A stretch of 64,000 bases of DNA from Candidatus Thorarchaeota archaeon. Lineage in GTDB: Archaea > Asgardarchaeota > Thorarchaeia > Thorarchaeales > Thorarchaeaceae. A model generated the notes under the pieces. It searched no databases, was not told the origin of the DNA, and worked only from the letters and a program-made list of their open reading frames with translations. The translations under genes and the position numbers were made by a program. Within the stretch, counting starts at the first letter, position 1. Every line of letters starts with the position of its first letter. The DNA is taken from NCBI GenBank assembly GCA_004524595.1, contig SDOA01000003.1, forward strand, positions 1 through 64,000. The letters are read 5' to 3'. Below are positions 44,502 to 52,589 of the stretch, piece after piece.

Positions 44502-45053
44502 ATGTCTATGGTCACAATAAAGCAGATTGTAAAAGGAGCAATTAGTCATCTATTCTTGCTAATAGTCAATTTTGCTGTATTATTGGGGATCATCTGGAGT
44601 ATACATCCCTTTTTAGATTCTGGAAATCCATTACCACTACTCAATGCTATTGTACTAGGTTACATGATAGTTCATACATCTTTGCTGCTCTCTATTCAGT
44701 TAGGAATTCAAATTCTAGAAATTATCAAGATAAAATCTCCCACAATATTAGTCATCTACTATTTCAAATTCAGTGATCAGGAAACTATTCCTCTGCCATT
44801 ATTGGATCCCACTAAAAACCGTTTGGCGGTAATAATCCTCCTATTAGTAATCAGTGGAGGAATTCTACTCTATCCAATCTTCGCAATTTATGGATTTCTG
44901 ATTATTGGAGTCAGGTTACCAATTATTGCTATTGCACCGCCCATCATCATTGATTATTTTGTTATTTTCCTAAACTATGTCCCACCACTACTACTGATTG
45001 CCTTTGTAATTATTATTCTCTCAATTGTAATGATCGAGTTCAAACACGTATAA
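44502..45053 (+). CDS. Membrane protein downstream of a small GTPase
   Basis: The 183-residue protein has hydrophobic segments near residues 14-34, 45-65, 105-150 (long, probably two helices) and 155-180. The loop between the second and third (FKFSDQETIPLPLLDPTKNRL) is soluble. No family is recognised. Its close spacing to the GTPase gene suggests a membrane anchor or partner, which is inference. Its 3' end overlaps that of the convergent purA by 14 bases. Confidence 0.7.
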   Translation: MSMVTIKQIVKGAISHLFLLIVNFAVLLGIIWSIHPFLDSGNPLPLLNAIVLGYMIVHTSLLLSIQLGIQILEIIKIKSPTILVIYYFKFSDQETIPLPLLDPTKNRLAVIILLLVISGGILLYPIFAIYGFLIIGVRLPIIAIAPPIIIDYFVIFLNYVPPLLLIAFVIIILSIVMIEFKHV

Positions 45054-46347
45054 TGATGTCTGGCAACACTCCAGGAACTAGAATGGTTTCCTTTCGGTCA
45101 GGACCGATTGAAACTAATGCCACCTGTGCTTTTGTCCATTTTTCAATATACTCAAAATATGATCTCATTGCATCTGGAAGTTGGTCGAACTCGAGTTGTA
45201 TCTTATTATTCTGTTGCAGTGATTCCCATCCTGGAACCTCTTCATAGACAGGTATTGCTTTCATATATTGGTCGGAACTAGCTGGCACTGATTTGACCTC
45301 AGCTCCTTCAATTTCATATGCAGTACAAACTTTCAAGGGATCTATTCCAGTGAGTACATCTGCCTTAGTTATCGCTAGATATTTCGCACCATTCATTCGA
45401 ACTGCATATCTTAGAGCAACAAGATCAAGCCATCCACACCTTCGAGGGCGTCCCGTTACTGTTCCATACTCTACTCCACGGTTTCGCATCAAGTGACCAA
45501 CTTCATCATTGAGCTCTGTTGGAAATGGTCCTGTACCCACACGAGTCATATAAGCCTTTGAAATTCCAAGTACAGAATCCAAGTGAAACGGAGAAACACC
45601 AGTTCCTGTTGATGCTGCAGCAGAAACGCAATTGGAACTAGTCACAAAAGGGTATGTTCCATGGTCGATATCGAGTAGAGTTCCTTGAGCACCTTCAAAG
45701 AGAATCCGTTTCCCTTCATCGATAGCATTGTTCAGGTATTCATCTGTATCTGTAACATATTGGGCAATTTTTTCAATAACTTGTGGAAAAGCAGCAAGCG
45801 CACTCATTGTTTCTTTATCAATTTCCTTTTGATACAAGGCTTCGATTTGATGTTTTGAGGTTTCTTCTAATAATCTCCATTGAGTGGATTTTGAGATTGC
45901 TTGAATGTCCGATGCTCGAATTCCGATTCGGGATGTTTTATCAGAATATGTAGGACCAATCCCTCGTTTCGTTGTTCCAACATTGTGTTTACCCTTAACC
46001 TTCTCCTGAAGAGTATCGAGTAGTATGTGATATGGTGTGATGATATGAGCTCTATTACTAATCATAACATCTATTTTCAAACCAGCAGACGAAAGGGATT
46101 CGATTTCATCAATAAGAACAAAAGGATCCACAACAACACCATTTCCAATGATAGCCTTTTTCCCTCTTACTGCACCAGTTGGCATTAGACGAAATTTGAA
46201 AATTTCAGTACCAATTTTGACGGTATGGCCTGCATTACTACCACCTTGAAATCGAGCGACTATATCAAAATTCTCAGAGAGGACATCTACAATCTTTCCC
46301 TTTCCTTCATCGCCCCATTGAAGACCTACAACCACGAGATTCTTCAT
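45040..46347 (-). CDS. purA: Adenylosuccinate synthetase
   Basis: PurA joins aspartate to IMP using GTP, the first step from IMP to AMP. The protein begins MKNLVVVGLQWGDEGKGK, the family's GTP-binding signature, and continues with FQGGSNAGHTV, GTTKRGIGPTYSDK, LFEGAQGTLLDIDHGTYPFVTSSN and TGRPRRCGWLDLVALR. At about 435 residues it is the long form seen in bacteria and many archaea, not the short form of some methanogens. The frame continues to 46362 with GTG codons; I use the ATG where the family begins. Confidence 0.96.
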   Translation of the reverse strand: MKNLVVVGLQWGDEGKGKIVDVLSENFDIVARFQGGSNAGHTVKIGTEIFKFRLMPTGAVRGKKAIIGNGVVVDPFVLIDEIESLSSAGLKIDVMISNRAHIITPYHILLDTLQEKVKGKHNVGTTKRGIGPTYSDKTSRIGIRASDIQAISKSTQWRLLEETSKHQIEALYQKEIDKETMSALAAFPQVIEKIAQYVTDTDEYLNNAIDEGKRILFEGAQGTLLDIDHGTYPFVTSSNCVSAAASTGTGVSPFHLDSVLGISKAYMTRVGTGPFPTELNDEVGHLMRNRGVEYGTVTGRPRRCGWLDLVALRYAVRMNGAKYLAITKADVLTGIDPLKVCTAYEIEGAEVKSVPASSDQYMKAIPVYEEVPGWESLQQNNKIQLEFDQLPDAMRSYFEYIEKWTKAQVALVSIGPDRKETILVPGVLPDIIIRV

Positions 46348-46476
46348 ACAAGTCACAGACACTAGCCTTTCGTATTAATAGATAACCCTTGTGCCTTCTA
46401 GAAACATCGAAATGTGTTAAATTTTGATATGGTATTATGCAGGGATTTAAATCATAGACAGTGCATCAGTGCATGA

Positions 46477-47835
46477 ATGACATTGAAGAGACCTGACGTT
46501 ATCATTGTTGGAGCAGGAAGTGCAGGCTGTGTTACAGCGAGACGGTGTGCTGAGCTAGGGTTACGGACTTTACTCTTGGATAGAAAATCAAAGAATGAAG
46601 TTGGACAGAAGGTCTGTGGTGATGAGATCAGTAGGTCTCATTTTGAGGATACTGGAATTCACATTCCTGAAGAAGATGAAATCTCAACAATTATCTCGGG
46701 TGCTGATGTCTACCCTCCAAATATGACTAATAAGCTGAGAGTGCGAGGATGGACTGATTTCGATGGCTGGACTGTTAATAGATTAGAATTTGGGCAGAGA
46801 CTCTTGAGTGAAGCTATCAACGCAGGTGTAAAATTCGAGGACAATATACACGTCACAGGTCCAACTGTACTTGGCGATCAGGTCACAGGTGTTCAATACA
46901 AGGGAATTGGTTCGGGAGATGAAAAATTAGTCAAGGCAAAGCTTGTTGTTGATGCAAGTGGTTTTGCTGCTACTATTCGGAATAAACTTGATAGCCCATT
47001 AATTGAGCAAAATATCGACAAAGGAGACATAGCTCTTTGTTACAGAGAGATTCTAAAACTCAAAGTACCTCTTGCAGAACCAGAAGTGGCTCGAGTATTT
47101 CTTGGAAGATCTATTGCACCACACGGTTATGCATGGATATTCCCAAAAGGTGTTCAAGAGGTGAACGCCGGGATTGGTGTTACTGGGGGCGAAGGAGTGG
47201 GCTCTCCAAAGTCTTTCTTTGAATCATTTAAGGATAGGTATCCTCTCCTCTTTGAAAGTATAGTGATTGATGGAAAGGGAGGTGCAGTTCCGGTAAGACG
47301 TCCTCTCAAAAGTCTTGTTGGCAATGGTGTTGCATTTGTTGGAGATGCAGCTCTTCAGGTGAATCCAATACATGGCGGAGGTATTGGTGCTGGAATACGT
47401 GCTGGAATTATTCTCGGTGAAGTCGCTCGAGAAGCAATTGCGAGGCGTAATTTGACAGCTAAAGGGCTCTGGCCATATAATACTAGATTTCTAACGAATT
47501 TTGGCAAGAAACTAGCAATGCTTGAGATATTCAGAAGATTGCTCCAAGCTGTTGAAGATGAGGATATGAACTATGGATTTGAAAAGCAGCTCCTCGAAGC
47601 AGGAGACCTCATGTCAGCTAACCGAGGAGAGGGAATTTCATTAAGCCCGATTGAGAAGATGAAGAGAATCAAGAGAGGAGCTGGAAATATCTCACTTCTT
47701 TTAAAACTTCAAAAAGCCTCTGGACTAATGAAGAAGATGAATAAAGCATATACAAATTACCCCTCATCTCCAGAGGGGTTGGATGTCTGGGAGAAGAATG
47801 TTCAAGAGATAATTGAAGCAGCTGATTTTGAATAA
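46477..47835 (+). CDS. Geranylgeranyl reductase-family flavoprotein
   Basis: The 452-residue protein has an N-terminal FAD motif VIIVGAGSAGCVTARRCAELG, then VCGDEIS, where the family has its catalytic-loop CGD, VNRLEFGQRL, VVDASGF and GDAALQVNPIHGGGIGAGIRAG. It belongs to the group that saturates geranylgeranyl chains of archaeal lipids, although related proteins act on other isoprenoids. The YxWxFP motif is present as YAWIFPKG. Lipid maturation is likely, in line with inositol-phosphate synthase elsewhere in the window. Confidence 0.92.
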   Translation: MTLKRPDVIIVGAGSAGCVTARRCAELGLRTLLLDRKSKNEVGQKVCGDEISRSHFEDTGIHIPEEDEISTIISGADVYPPNMTNKLRVRGWTDFDGWTVNRLEFGQRLLSEAINAGVKFEDNIHVTGPTVLGDQVTGVQYKGIGSGDEKLVKAKLVVDASGFAATIRNKLDSPLIEQNIDKGDIALCYREILKLKVPLAEPEVARVFLGRSIAPHGYAWIFPKGVQEVNAGIGVTGGEGVGSPKSFFESFKDRYPLLFESIVIDGKGGAVPVRRPLKSLVGNGVAFVGDAALQVNPIHGGGIGAGIRAGIILGEVAREAIARRNLTAKGLWPYNTRFLTNFGKKLAMLEIFRRLLQAVEDEDMNYGFEKQLLEAGDLMSANRGEGISLSPIEKMKRIKRGAGNISLLLKLQKASGLMKKMNKAYTNYPSSPEGLDVWEKNVQEIIEAADFE

Positions 47836-47843
47836 AGAGAAGA

Positions 47844-47862
47844 GGATGGTCTATGACCATCC
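47844..47862. terminator. Hairpin between the convergent reductase and radA genes
   Basis: GGATGGTC (47844-47851) and GACCATCC (47855-47862) form a perfect eight-base-pair stem with the loop TAT. It lies nine bases after the reductase stop and 20 before the end of radA, with a T-rich stretch on the right. A bidirectional terminator is likely. Confidence 0.6.
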
Positions 47863-47881
47863 ACCTGACATTTTCTATTAA

Positions 47882-48937
47882 TTATGCGACATCGCGGATA
47901 CCATCTTTCACAACTGTAAAGACAGCTTCACCTTCAGGCAAGTTAGGTGAGTCAACAAGTCGACAGATTCTGCGGTCGCCTTTTGATTTCCTGAGATAAC
48001 ACCTTGTCTGAGGAACATGAGCTAGTACATGACCACCCACTGGCGCAGTTGGATCTCCAAAAAATGCATCAGGTCGAGACATTACTTGATTAGTAATATA
48101 TACAGCCATGTTGTTAATCTCAGCACCTCTCTGTAAATGATGAAGGTGTTTGTTTAATTTTTGTTGTCTTGCAGCTAAAGTACCTCTTCCAGTATATTCA
48201 GCACGAAAATGGCTGGTCACTGAATCAACTACCAGAAGTTTGGCATTGCTTTCAGAAGCCATCTCCATTGCTTGATCGCATAATAGTATCTGATGGTCTG
48301 AATTATAGGCGCGCGCCCAAACAACACCCTTGAGAACCTTCTTTGGATCCATCCCTAGAGCTTCAGCCATATCAACAAGTCGCTCAGGTCGAAATGTTCC
48401 TTCAGTATCAACATAGATTGCTGTTGCACTAAGACCACCTTCTCCTGGTGAACGTTGGACCATTACAGCTAGCTGGTGTGCAACCTGCGTTTTTCCAGAT
48501 CTAAACGACCCATACATCTCAGTGATGGATTGAGTTTCAAGACCACCACCAAACAATTCATCAAGCGCTTTTGAACCAGTTGATATTCTTCCTGCAATCT
48601 TACGTCTCTCAAGCAGTAAGTCTGCTGTTTCAAATCCAATATCCAGCATCTCTCTTGCTGCCTTGATAATCTTGGTTGCTGTTGTTTCCCCTATAGAACC
48701 CGCAGCAGCTAACTCAGCGGGAGAAGCAACCGCAATTGCTTCAACGCTCTTGTAGCCAGATTCTGCTAGTCGTTTACCTATAGCTGGACCAACACCAGGA
48801 AGATCAGTTACTTCAACGCCTGTGAAGGAATCAGCATCAACCTCTACATCAACATCTTCTTCATTAGAAGCCTCTTCAAAGCTTTCATAATCTTCGAAAT
48901 CATCTGCATCTTCGACATCTGTCTTCTTCGGTGACAA
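47882..48937 (-). CDS. radA: DNA repair and recombination protein RadA
   Basis: RadA is the archaeal Rad51/RecA recombinase. An acidic N-terminal tail (residues 8-38, Asp/Glu-rich) precedes the helix-hairpin-helix domain ([19 protein letters not shown]). The ATPase core follows: Walker A GSFRSGKT (143-150), Walker [17 protein letters not shown], the L2 region and the C-terminal [13 protein letters not shown]. The polymerisation motif is present at [12 protein letters not shown]. The 351-residue length is typical apart from the longer acidic tail. TTG 48937 lies eight bases after GGGAGG. Confidence 0.97.
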   Translation of the reverse strand: MSPKKTDVEDADDFEDYESFEEASNEEDVDVEVDADSFTGVEVTDLPGVGPAIGKRLAESGYKSVEAIAVASPAELAAAGSIGETTATKIIKAAREMLDIGFETADLLLERRKIAGRISTGSKALDELFGGGLETQSITEMYGSFRSGKTQVAHQLAVMVQRSPGEGGLSATAIYVDTEGTFRPERLVDMAEALGMDPKKVLKGVVWARAYNSDHQILLCDQAMEMASESNAKLLVVDSVTSHFRAEYTGRGTLAARQQKLNKHLHHLQRGAEINNMAVYITNQVMSRPDAFFGDPTAPVGGHVLAHVPQTRCYLRKSKGDRRICRLVDSPNLPEGEAVFTVVKDGIRDVA

Positions 48938-49135
48938 TATGAAGACCTCCCTCAGATACTTGACCTAGCATCTGCACGTGGACATAATGATATCAAATCA
49001 TTCAGTATAAAAATAGCACTAGTGGCTCTTCCGAGAGATGAAAAGATATTCACTCATACAAAGATGGAAAAATGATGCAGCTTAATATTCACTAAATGTT
49101 TAAACATACTGGGAAATTGGAGATATTCTTAACAA

Positions 49136-49444
49136 TCATGTACGTGTTAGAGTTACGAGAATAAACTCTTCTTGGGGGGCAATCCTAATCCCTCCGAGAT
49201 TGGTCTGAATTTGAATAAATGCTAATTCTCCTCCCTCTTTCACGCCCCTAACTATCTCCCAAGTTTTACCAATCAGAGCACTTAACAAAGCAGAAATTTC
49301 TTCTGCACGTTCTAGGGAAACACCCCAGGTATTAATAGGAAATCCTTCGGGACTGATGAATAATGCTGCGTAAACATCAGGAAACTTGCTGGTGATATTC
49401 TGAATGATTCTCTCGAAGATTTCACGTTTTGGCATTGCTGGCAT
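49136..49444 (-). CDS. Single-domain roadblock/LC7 protein, second single copy
   Basis: The protein reads as one roadblock domain. Helix IFERIIQNITSKF is followed by strands VYAALFISPEGFPINTWG, helix EEISALLSALIGKTWEIVRGV, and strands ELAFIQIQTNLGGIRIAP and EFILVTLTRT. This is the third roadblock-type gene in the window. The frame is open to 49504, but the first 20 residues are not conserved-looking, so I place the start at ATG 49444 (or 49435); no clear ribosome-binding site decides this. Confidence 0.82.
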   Translation of the reverse strand: MPAMPKREIFERIIQNITSKFPDVYAALFISPEGFPINTWGVSLERAEEISALLSALIGKTWEIVRGVKEGGELAFIQIQTNLGGIRIAPQEEFILVTLTRT

Positions 49445-49604
49445 CTTTATGTACGTCCTAGTGGAATGTATTGTTCCCTTAGAGAAAAACGTGTAAGATG
49501 ACAAAGAAAAGGTTTGTTGTCATATGTTCCGCCTTAATTGATAAGAAAAGTACAACCAGTTTTTGGCCCTTTTCAAATCATTAGAAGAGAAAAGATGAAA
49601 AGAA

Positions 49605-49614
49605 AGATATATTG
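49605..49614 (+). promoter_or_regulatory. TATA box of the PAP2-like gene
   Basis: AGATATATTG lies 43 bases before the ATG at 49657. Transcription would begin near 49635, inside the upstream part of the open frame. This argues for the internal ATG, which also has GGAGATC before it. Confidence 0.45.
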
Positions 49615-49656
49615 GTGTTCTTAAAATCGGTGACAACATTGAAATTTGGAGATCAA

Positions 49657-50262
49657 ATGCTCACCCTACATGGAAAAGACGTATTTCTAGCTAGGATTAT
49701 TTCGAGGTTAACACCGGCGCCGATAATCAATTTCTATGTAGCATTGATTTTTTCGTTTTTCTCACCTATTGGACTTGGACCGGTTCTTACTCCACTTACA
49801 AGCCTCATTCTCTGCATTTTTATGATGGTCTTATTACCAATCGCACCGATTCTCTTTGAGGCTTGGCGCGGCAAAATTGATCTAGACGTATCGGTAAGGG
49901 AGAATAGAACGAAATTCTTTCTATTCTCAATCTTATGCTATATTCTATCTTATGTAGTATATACCCACTTCAGCTGTATAATAATGAGTGCACTCGCGGC
50001 AGCATATCTAACGGTGACGGTTGGTGTAACAATAGCGAGTCTGCGAACGAAGGTTTCTGTACATGGTGCAGGAGTGGGTGGTCCCGGTACAGCACTATTT
50101 TTTGTATATGGATGGATAGTATTTCCAGTTGTCATACTTTGGATTCTTGTAATTCTTTCAAGAACAACATTGAAACAACATACATTGAGCCAATCCATAG
50201 CTGGAGTCCTTCTTGGAGTCATTATTGTCTTGGTAACATATCCTTTCGTTTATATCATGTAG
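49657..50262 (+). CDS. PAP2-like membrane phosphatase homologue
   Basis: The 201-residue protein has five or six hydrophobic helices and traces of the PAP2 phosphatase motifs. KVSVHGAG would stand for the PSGH motif, and SRTTLKQHTLSQSIAGVLLG corresponds to SRxxxxxHxxxDxxAG. The arginine and histidine of the last motif are kept, but the first KxxxRP motif is not evident. Activity on a lipid phosphate such as an undecaprenyl- or archaetidyl-phosphate is plausible but unproven. I use ATG 49657 with GGAGATC upstream. Confidence 0.65.
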   Translation: MLTLHGKDVFLARIISRLTPAPIINFYVALIFSFFSPIGLGPVLTPLTSLILCIFMMVLLPIAPILFEAWRGKIDLDVSVRENRTKFFLFSILCYILSYVVYTHFSCIIMSALAAAYLTVTVGVTIASLRTKVSVHGAGVGGPGTALFFVYGWIVFPVVILWILVILSRTTLKQHTLSQSIAGVLLGVIIVLVTYPFVYIM

Positions 50263-50376
50263 AAGAATCAAACATATACTGTACGAAAATTGTTGATATG
50301 GATAAACGAAGAGCTAATCCATGTTATCTAGGGGTGACCTGAAGGTTCCGAAATACAAAATGAAGTGATCAATAGA

Positions 50377-51582
50377 ATGACCGATCAGATACAATGTCCG
50401 GAATGCGGTTCTAAACTCAGGAGAGGTTCTACATTTTGTATTCATTGTGGAAATAAGATTGCGGATAATCCTGAGCTGTTTGACTTACCAATACACACCG
50501 ATAACGAAGAAACGGTTGAAGATGTTTTACCTAGTCTTGAAGAATCAGTCTTGGAGGAGATAAAAGAACCCGTATCGACAGAAGTGACCAATCCTGTTTC
50601 AGAAACAACAAATCCGGAACCATCTGAAGATTTGACATGGGAGGAGGAAATCCCATATCTTCCACAAGAAGAGGTATCTAAAATAGAACTAACCTCTGAT
50701 ACTACCAATCAACCAATCATTGAAGAAGTGAAAGAACCAAGAAATATAGATGATAGTAACGATCTGTCCTGGGACGAAGGTATCAAAGAGGGGATGCCAT
50801 TCAAGGAGGTTGCACCGCCGCGAGTTGTTGCTGAAGCAGATGATATGGCAGTTTCAACAGATGATGCACTTTCACATCTCTTTCCAGAGATGAAGGATGA
50901 TGCCACACGAGAAGCCGTCACGCATCTCTTTCCAGGGGGAAGAGGTAGTACAAATCCCACATTTATTGATGTGGTAGTAGGAAAACCTGCCAAGATCTCC
51001 ATAAAAACACCATTATCAGAATTAGAACATCCATCATGCCCAAATTGCGGCATAACTATTACTTCTGATGGATTCGAATATCCACCATATGTATTTGATG
51101 CGATGGGCAAAGCTCGTTCGGACCATGCTGACAAGCTCTTGAAAGATAATGAGCATGAAAGGGCAATCGAGTATTATGAGATGGCTAAGATGCTCTTTGA
51201 AAAATCGGGCAATGAGAAAAACATTGCTGAAGCAATTCGGAGAATAGATCTGGGTTATGATGCCATGGCACAATTCCATTATGATGAAGCTGAAGTGCTT
51301 CTTAAAGAGGGTAACTTCGAGTGGGCTGTTGTGCAATTCAAGAAAGCTAGAGAACTATACATGTTTACTACTGATTCGAAGAAAAGAGCTCGTTGTGCGG
51401 AAAGAGCTCGTGATGCATATATAGAATGGGGAAAGCATCTAGAGTCAGAAGGAGATCAACTTGCTAAAGAAAGCAAAACAAGGGATGCCCTATCTAAATA
51501 TCAGGATGCTGCTGCAAAATTCAGAGAAGGTGGAGATACGAAACGTCTGCGAGGTCTTGATAAGAAGATCCGTAAAGCTTGA
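50377..51582 (+). CDS. Zinc-ribbon protein with acidic linker and TPR-like C-terminus
   Basis: The 401-residue protein has an N-terminal zinc ribbon (IQCPECGSKLRRGSTFCIHCGN). A disordered acidic segment of about 180 residues rich in Glu, Pro and Thr follows, with repeated DLxWxEx and ALSHLFPE/AVTHLFPG motifs. Then comes a second CPNCG half-ribbon. The last 150 residues are helical pairs resembling TPR (ADKLLKDNEHERAIEYYEMA, AEVLLKEGNFEWAVVQFKKA, GDQLAKESKTRDALSKYQDA). It looks like an adaptor; no enzyme motif is visible. The repeated LxWxE motifs may be docking sites. Confidence 0.75.
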   Translation: MTDQIQCPECGSKLRRGSTFCIHCGNKIADNPELFDLPIHTDNEETVEDVLPSLEESVLEEIKEPVSTEVTNPVSETTNPEPSEDLTWEEEIPYLPQEEVSKIELTSDTTNQPIIEEVKEPRNIDDSNDLSWDEGIKEGMPFKEVAPPRVVAEADDMAVSTDDALSHLFPEMKDDATREAVTHLFPGGRGSTNPTFIDVVVGKPAKISIKTPLSELEHPSCPNCGITITSDGFEYPPYVFDAMGKARSDHADKLLKDNEHERAIEYYEMAKMLFEKSGNEKNIAEAIRRIDLGYDAMAQFHYDEAEVLLKEGNFEWAVVQFKKARELYMFTTDSKKRARCAERARDAYIEWGKHLESEGDQLAKESKTRDALSKYQDAAAKFREGGDTKRLRGLDKKIRKA

Positions 51583-51588
51583 ATGTAT

Positions 51589-52506
51589 CTATGCCTTTGG
51601 TTTGAAACCTGTCAATCTAAGAATGTTGCTTCTAAATACTAGATCAATATCATCTTCGTCCATGCAAAACTGAGGACATAACGATTTCACAGCATTATAT
51701 TGCTCCTCCAGTATATTATATCGAAATCCTCTGGGAAAGAATGAGGAATCGGTACCAAATACAATTCTGCAGGCAGATCCAGCCTTCAATGCCTTTTCAA
51801 AGATCTTTGTTATAGTAAGGTCATAAGGCTGGTATGTCATCCAACTATTACTTCCACTTGTATCCATAACGACATTATGTGTCTGGTACATTAACATAAG
51901 CACTTCACGGAAAAAGCCTGCTCCAAAGTGCGCAATCATGAAATTAAGTTCAGGAAAATCATGAGCAGGTTTTTGGATGTCTAAGGGATTTCCAAATCGC
52001 AAGTTAGCTGTCGTTCCAATGGTAATGCCAAAATGAAGAATGACGAGAAGGTTCTGACGTAAAGCCTCTTCATAAATTGGATAGACTCTTTTATCATAGG
52101 CGTGAAAATCCCAAGAACTTGGATACAACTTTATACCTTGAAAACCATCCTTTCCTGCTTTTTTAACAAGATCTACAGCATCCTCAGTACCAGGATTGAT
52201 ATTAGCATATCCCATGAAACGACCAGGAAACCGTTTTCTTGTCTGATTGAACTCATCCCAGACTTCGGGGCTAATCATCATTCCAATTGCTGAAATGCCA
52301 TAATTGTCAAGTTCATCTTTCCACATTTGACCTGCATCCCAATCCTCATCGGGGATTGTTAGACTACCCATATCGGTGTTATGAGCAACTCGTTGCTGTA
52401 ATCTAGAGAGTGAAGCACCACTATCTAACCATGCCTTTATTGTGGCATATGTAAAGAAATGTGCATGTGCATCTACAACTTCTATACCTACTTTGGAAAC
52501 AACCAT
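51589..52506 (-). CDS. Amidohydrolase-2 (ACMSD-like) metal-dependent hydrolase
   Basis: The 305-residue TIM-barrel protein has the amidohydrolase-2 motifs VVDAHAHFF (first metal HxH), GFQGIKLYPSSWDFHAYD, LLVILHFG, LNFMIAHFGAGFFRE and a late aspartate in RIVFGTDSSFFPRG. This family includes decarboxylases of the ACMSD and gamma-resorcylate type and some hydrolases. The substrate is not evident. It is convergent with the zinc-ribbon/TPR gene. The ATG at 52506 directly precedes VVSKVGIEVVDAHAH. Confidence 0.88.
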   Translation of the reverse strand: MVVSKVGIEVVDAHAHFFTYATIKAWLDSGASLSRLQQRVAHNTDMGSLTIPDEDWDAGQMWKDELDNYGISAIGMMISPEVWDEFNQTRKRFPGRFMGYANINPGTEDAVDLVKKAGKDGFQGIKLYPSSWDFHAYDKRVYPIYEEALRQNLLVILHFGITIGTTANLRFGNPLDIQKPAHDFPELNFMIAHFGAGFFREVLMLMYQTHNVVMDTSGSNSWMTYQPYDLTITKIFEKALKAGSACRIVFGTDSSFFPRGFRYNILEEQYNAVKSLCPQFCMDEDDIDLVFRSNILRLTGFKPKA

Positions 52507-52589
52507 TCTAGTTCATCTTCTCAATTCAGGAATCGCGATTTCCCAGATATTGAATGCGACCTGTAATAAGACCTCATGTATGGTCATTA

